The notes under the pieces were generated by a model. That model was not told the origin of the DNA and did not search any database. It saw only the letters and a list, made by a program, of their open reading frames with translations. DNA of 6,530 nucleotides from positions 1 to 6,530 of the forward strand of contig VSNB01000177.1 of NCBI GenBank assembly GCA_009774055.1. The letters are read 5' to 3'. Below are positions 6,120 to 6,530 of this stretch, piece after piece (the stretch's first letter is position 1; every line of letters begins with the position of its first letter). The DNA comes from Clostridiales bacterium (GTDB lineage: Bacteria > Bacillota > Clostridia > Oscillospirales > Oscillospiraceae). The position numbers and the translations under genes were made by a program.

Positions 6120-6456
6120 GGAAGGGAATGTCCGGCACGGAAATCAATTTTGCCCCCAAAGCGGAAAAGTGGTAGAATGGGGACATGAAAAGCATAAAGG
6201 AGTACTTCGAGGAAGTAGAAACGACAAAAGAATATGATGGGTATTATTACCAGGTAGCAGATATTATCAGTATCGTAGTTCTGGGGAGCCTGTGTGGGTT
6301 GAAGAATCCCAATCAACTGCATCAATGGGCGACAAGTGAGCGGACAAGGGGATTTTTGCGAAAGGAGCTAGAAATTGAGCGAATACCGTGTCATTACTGG
6401 TTTTTTGTGTCTGCTGAAGTTGGTAAAAGCCGATTCCCTGAGCCGGCGCCTGATAT
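6120..6456 (+). mobile_element. Truncated ISAs1-like insertion sequence remnant
   Basis: This stretch is AT-richer than its neighbours and carries the 5' part of a transposase gene with its own promoter. The right end of the element is missing. The left boundary lies somewhere between the DUF624 promoter (-35 at 6117) and the transposase promoter at 6150, but no terminal inverted repeat or target duplication can be defined without the other end. The right limit is set where transposase-like reading stops and high-GC sequence begins. Confidence 0.45.
6150..6178 (+). promoter_or_regulatory. Possible promoter of the transposase remnant
   Basis: TTGCCC at 6150-6155, a 17-nt spacer and TAGAAT at 6173-6178 resemble a sigma-A promoter. 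Initiation would fall almost at the ATG at 6185, so the message would be nearly leaderless. The only Shine-Dalgarno candidate, GGGGA at 6179-6183, is too close to the start to be efficient. Weak translation is common for transposases. Confidence 0.4.
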
Positions 6457-6502
6457 GGTACAGGCGTTGGACCGGGCGGTTTCGCTCCCCTGGTCCTTGT
6501 AG
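6185..6502 (+). pseudogene. ISAs1-family transposase fragment, frameshifted and truncated
   Basis: The first 73 or so residues match the N-terminal transposase-associated domain of ISAs1-type DDE transposases: KSIKEYFEEVETTKEYDGYY, then VADIISIVVLGSLCGLKNPN and ERIPCHYWF. After Trp-Phe the frame runs into unlike sequence (VSAEVGKSRFPEPAPD). If one T is removed from the T6 run at 6401-6406, the reading becomes WFLCLLKLVKADSLSRRLIW, which looks like the family's continuation. A single-base insertion therefore explains the break. Even in the corrected frame, resemblance ends near 6456, far short of the catalytic DDE domain of a protein of about 350-400 residues. It cannot be an active transposase. 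The formal stop of the shifted frame is TAG at 6500-6502. The family call is from motif memory, not alignment. Confidence 0.7.
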
Positions 6503-6528
6503 TCCAGCATGGGGCCGAACCAGGTGGT
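6394..6528 (-). CDS. Possible C-terminal fragment of an unknown gene, 5' end off window
   Basis: On the minus strand a frame is open from the window edge to a TAA at 6396-6394. Its first 24 visible codons (6528-6457) read TTWFGPMLDYKDQG and onward. By my count 22 of these 24 codons end in G or C, as in the resident genes here. From about 6456 the codon bias collapses where the frame runs into the antisense of the transposase remnant. This suggests a resident gene truncated by the insertion, with its last 20 residues supplied by the element. I do not recognise the protein; only 24 native-looking residues are visible, so it could be chance. Confidence 0.25.
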   Translation of the reverse strand, partial: TTWFGPMLDYKDQGSETARSNACTISGAGSGNRLLPTSADTKNQ

Positions 6529-6530
6529 GC

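Noticed and set aside
6095..6325. Minus-strand frame of 76 codons over the insertion remnant
   Set aside because: Antisense to the transposase gene and to the DUF624 promoter region; no ribosome binding site and no recognisable motif.
1..6530. CRISPR array, tRNA or rRNA genes
   Set aside because: No regularly spaced direct repeats, no tRNA cloverleaf and no conserved rRNA stretches were seen on either strand.

Overview
This 6.5 kb window comes from a GC-rich, flagellated anaerobic Firmicute. A class Clostridia, Oscillospiraceae-type gut bacterium is the best guess. That rests on the flagellin termini, a FeoA-FeoB fusion, a YesL-type DUF624 protein, strong AGGAGG-like ribosome binding sites and very high third-position GC in most genes. 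It is an inference; no rRNA or marker gene is present.

Layout, left to right. (1) 58-2598, plus strand: an unusually large flagellin of 846 residues. Its conserved N- and C-terminal filament-core domains flank a surface region of about 607 residues whose central part has distinctly lower third-position GC. (2) 2599-2870: a GC-rich 11-bp hairpin behind flagellin, then a near-consensus vegetative promoter whose -10 box lies inside an inverted repeat, then a leader of roughly 110 nt packed with inverted repeats. (3) 2871-5327, plus strand: a single-chain ferrous iron transporter. A FeoA SH3-like domain is joined through a Cys/His-rich linker to a complete FeoB (G domain plus membrane permease). 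(4) 5331-5378: a two-way terminator between convergent genes. (5) 5381-6052, minus strand: a five-helix DUF624/YesL-family membrane protein with its own predicted promoter. (6) 6120-6530: the remnant of an ISAs1-like transposase gene, AT-richer than its surroundings. It is frameshifted at a run of six T and truncated, and then gives way to GC-rich sequence that reads like the C-terminal part of a minus-strand gene running off the window.

The genes do not form one operon. Flagellin and feoAB are separate plus-strand transcription units; the DUF624 gene is convergent to feoAB and is probably monocistronic. No functional link between motility and iron uptake is shown beyond adjacency. I do not see a clearly new multi-gene system. 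The most unusual points are the Cys4/His7 linker of the FeoA-FeoB fusion, the nested inverted repeats and operator-like palindrome in front of it, and the mosaic, modular flagellin surface region.
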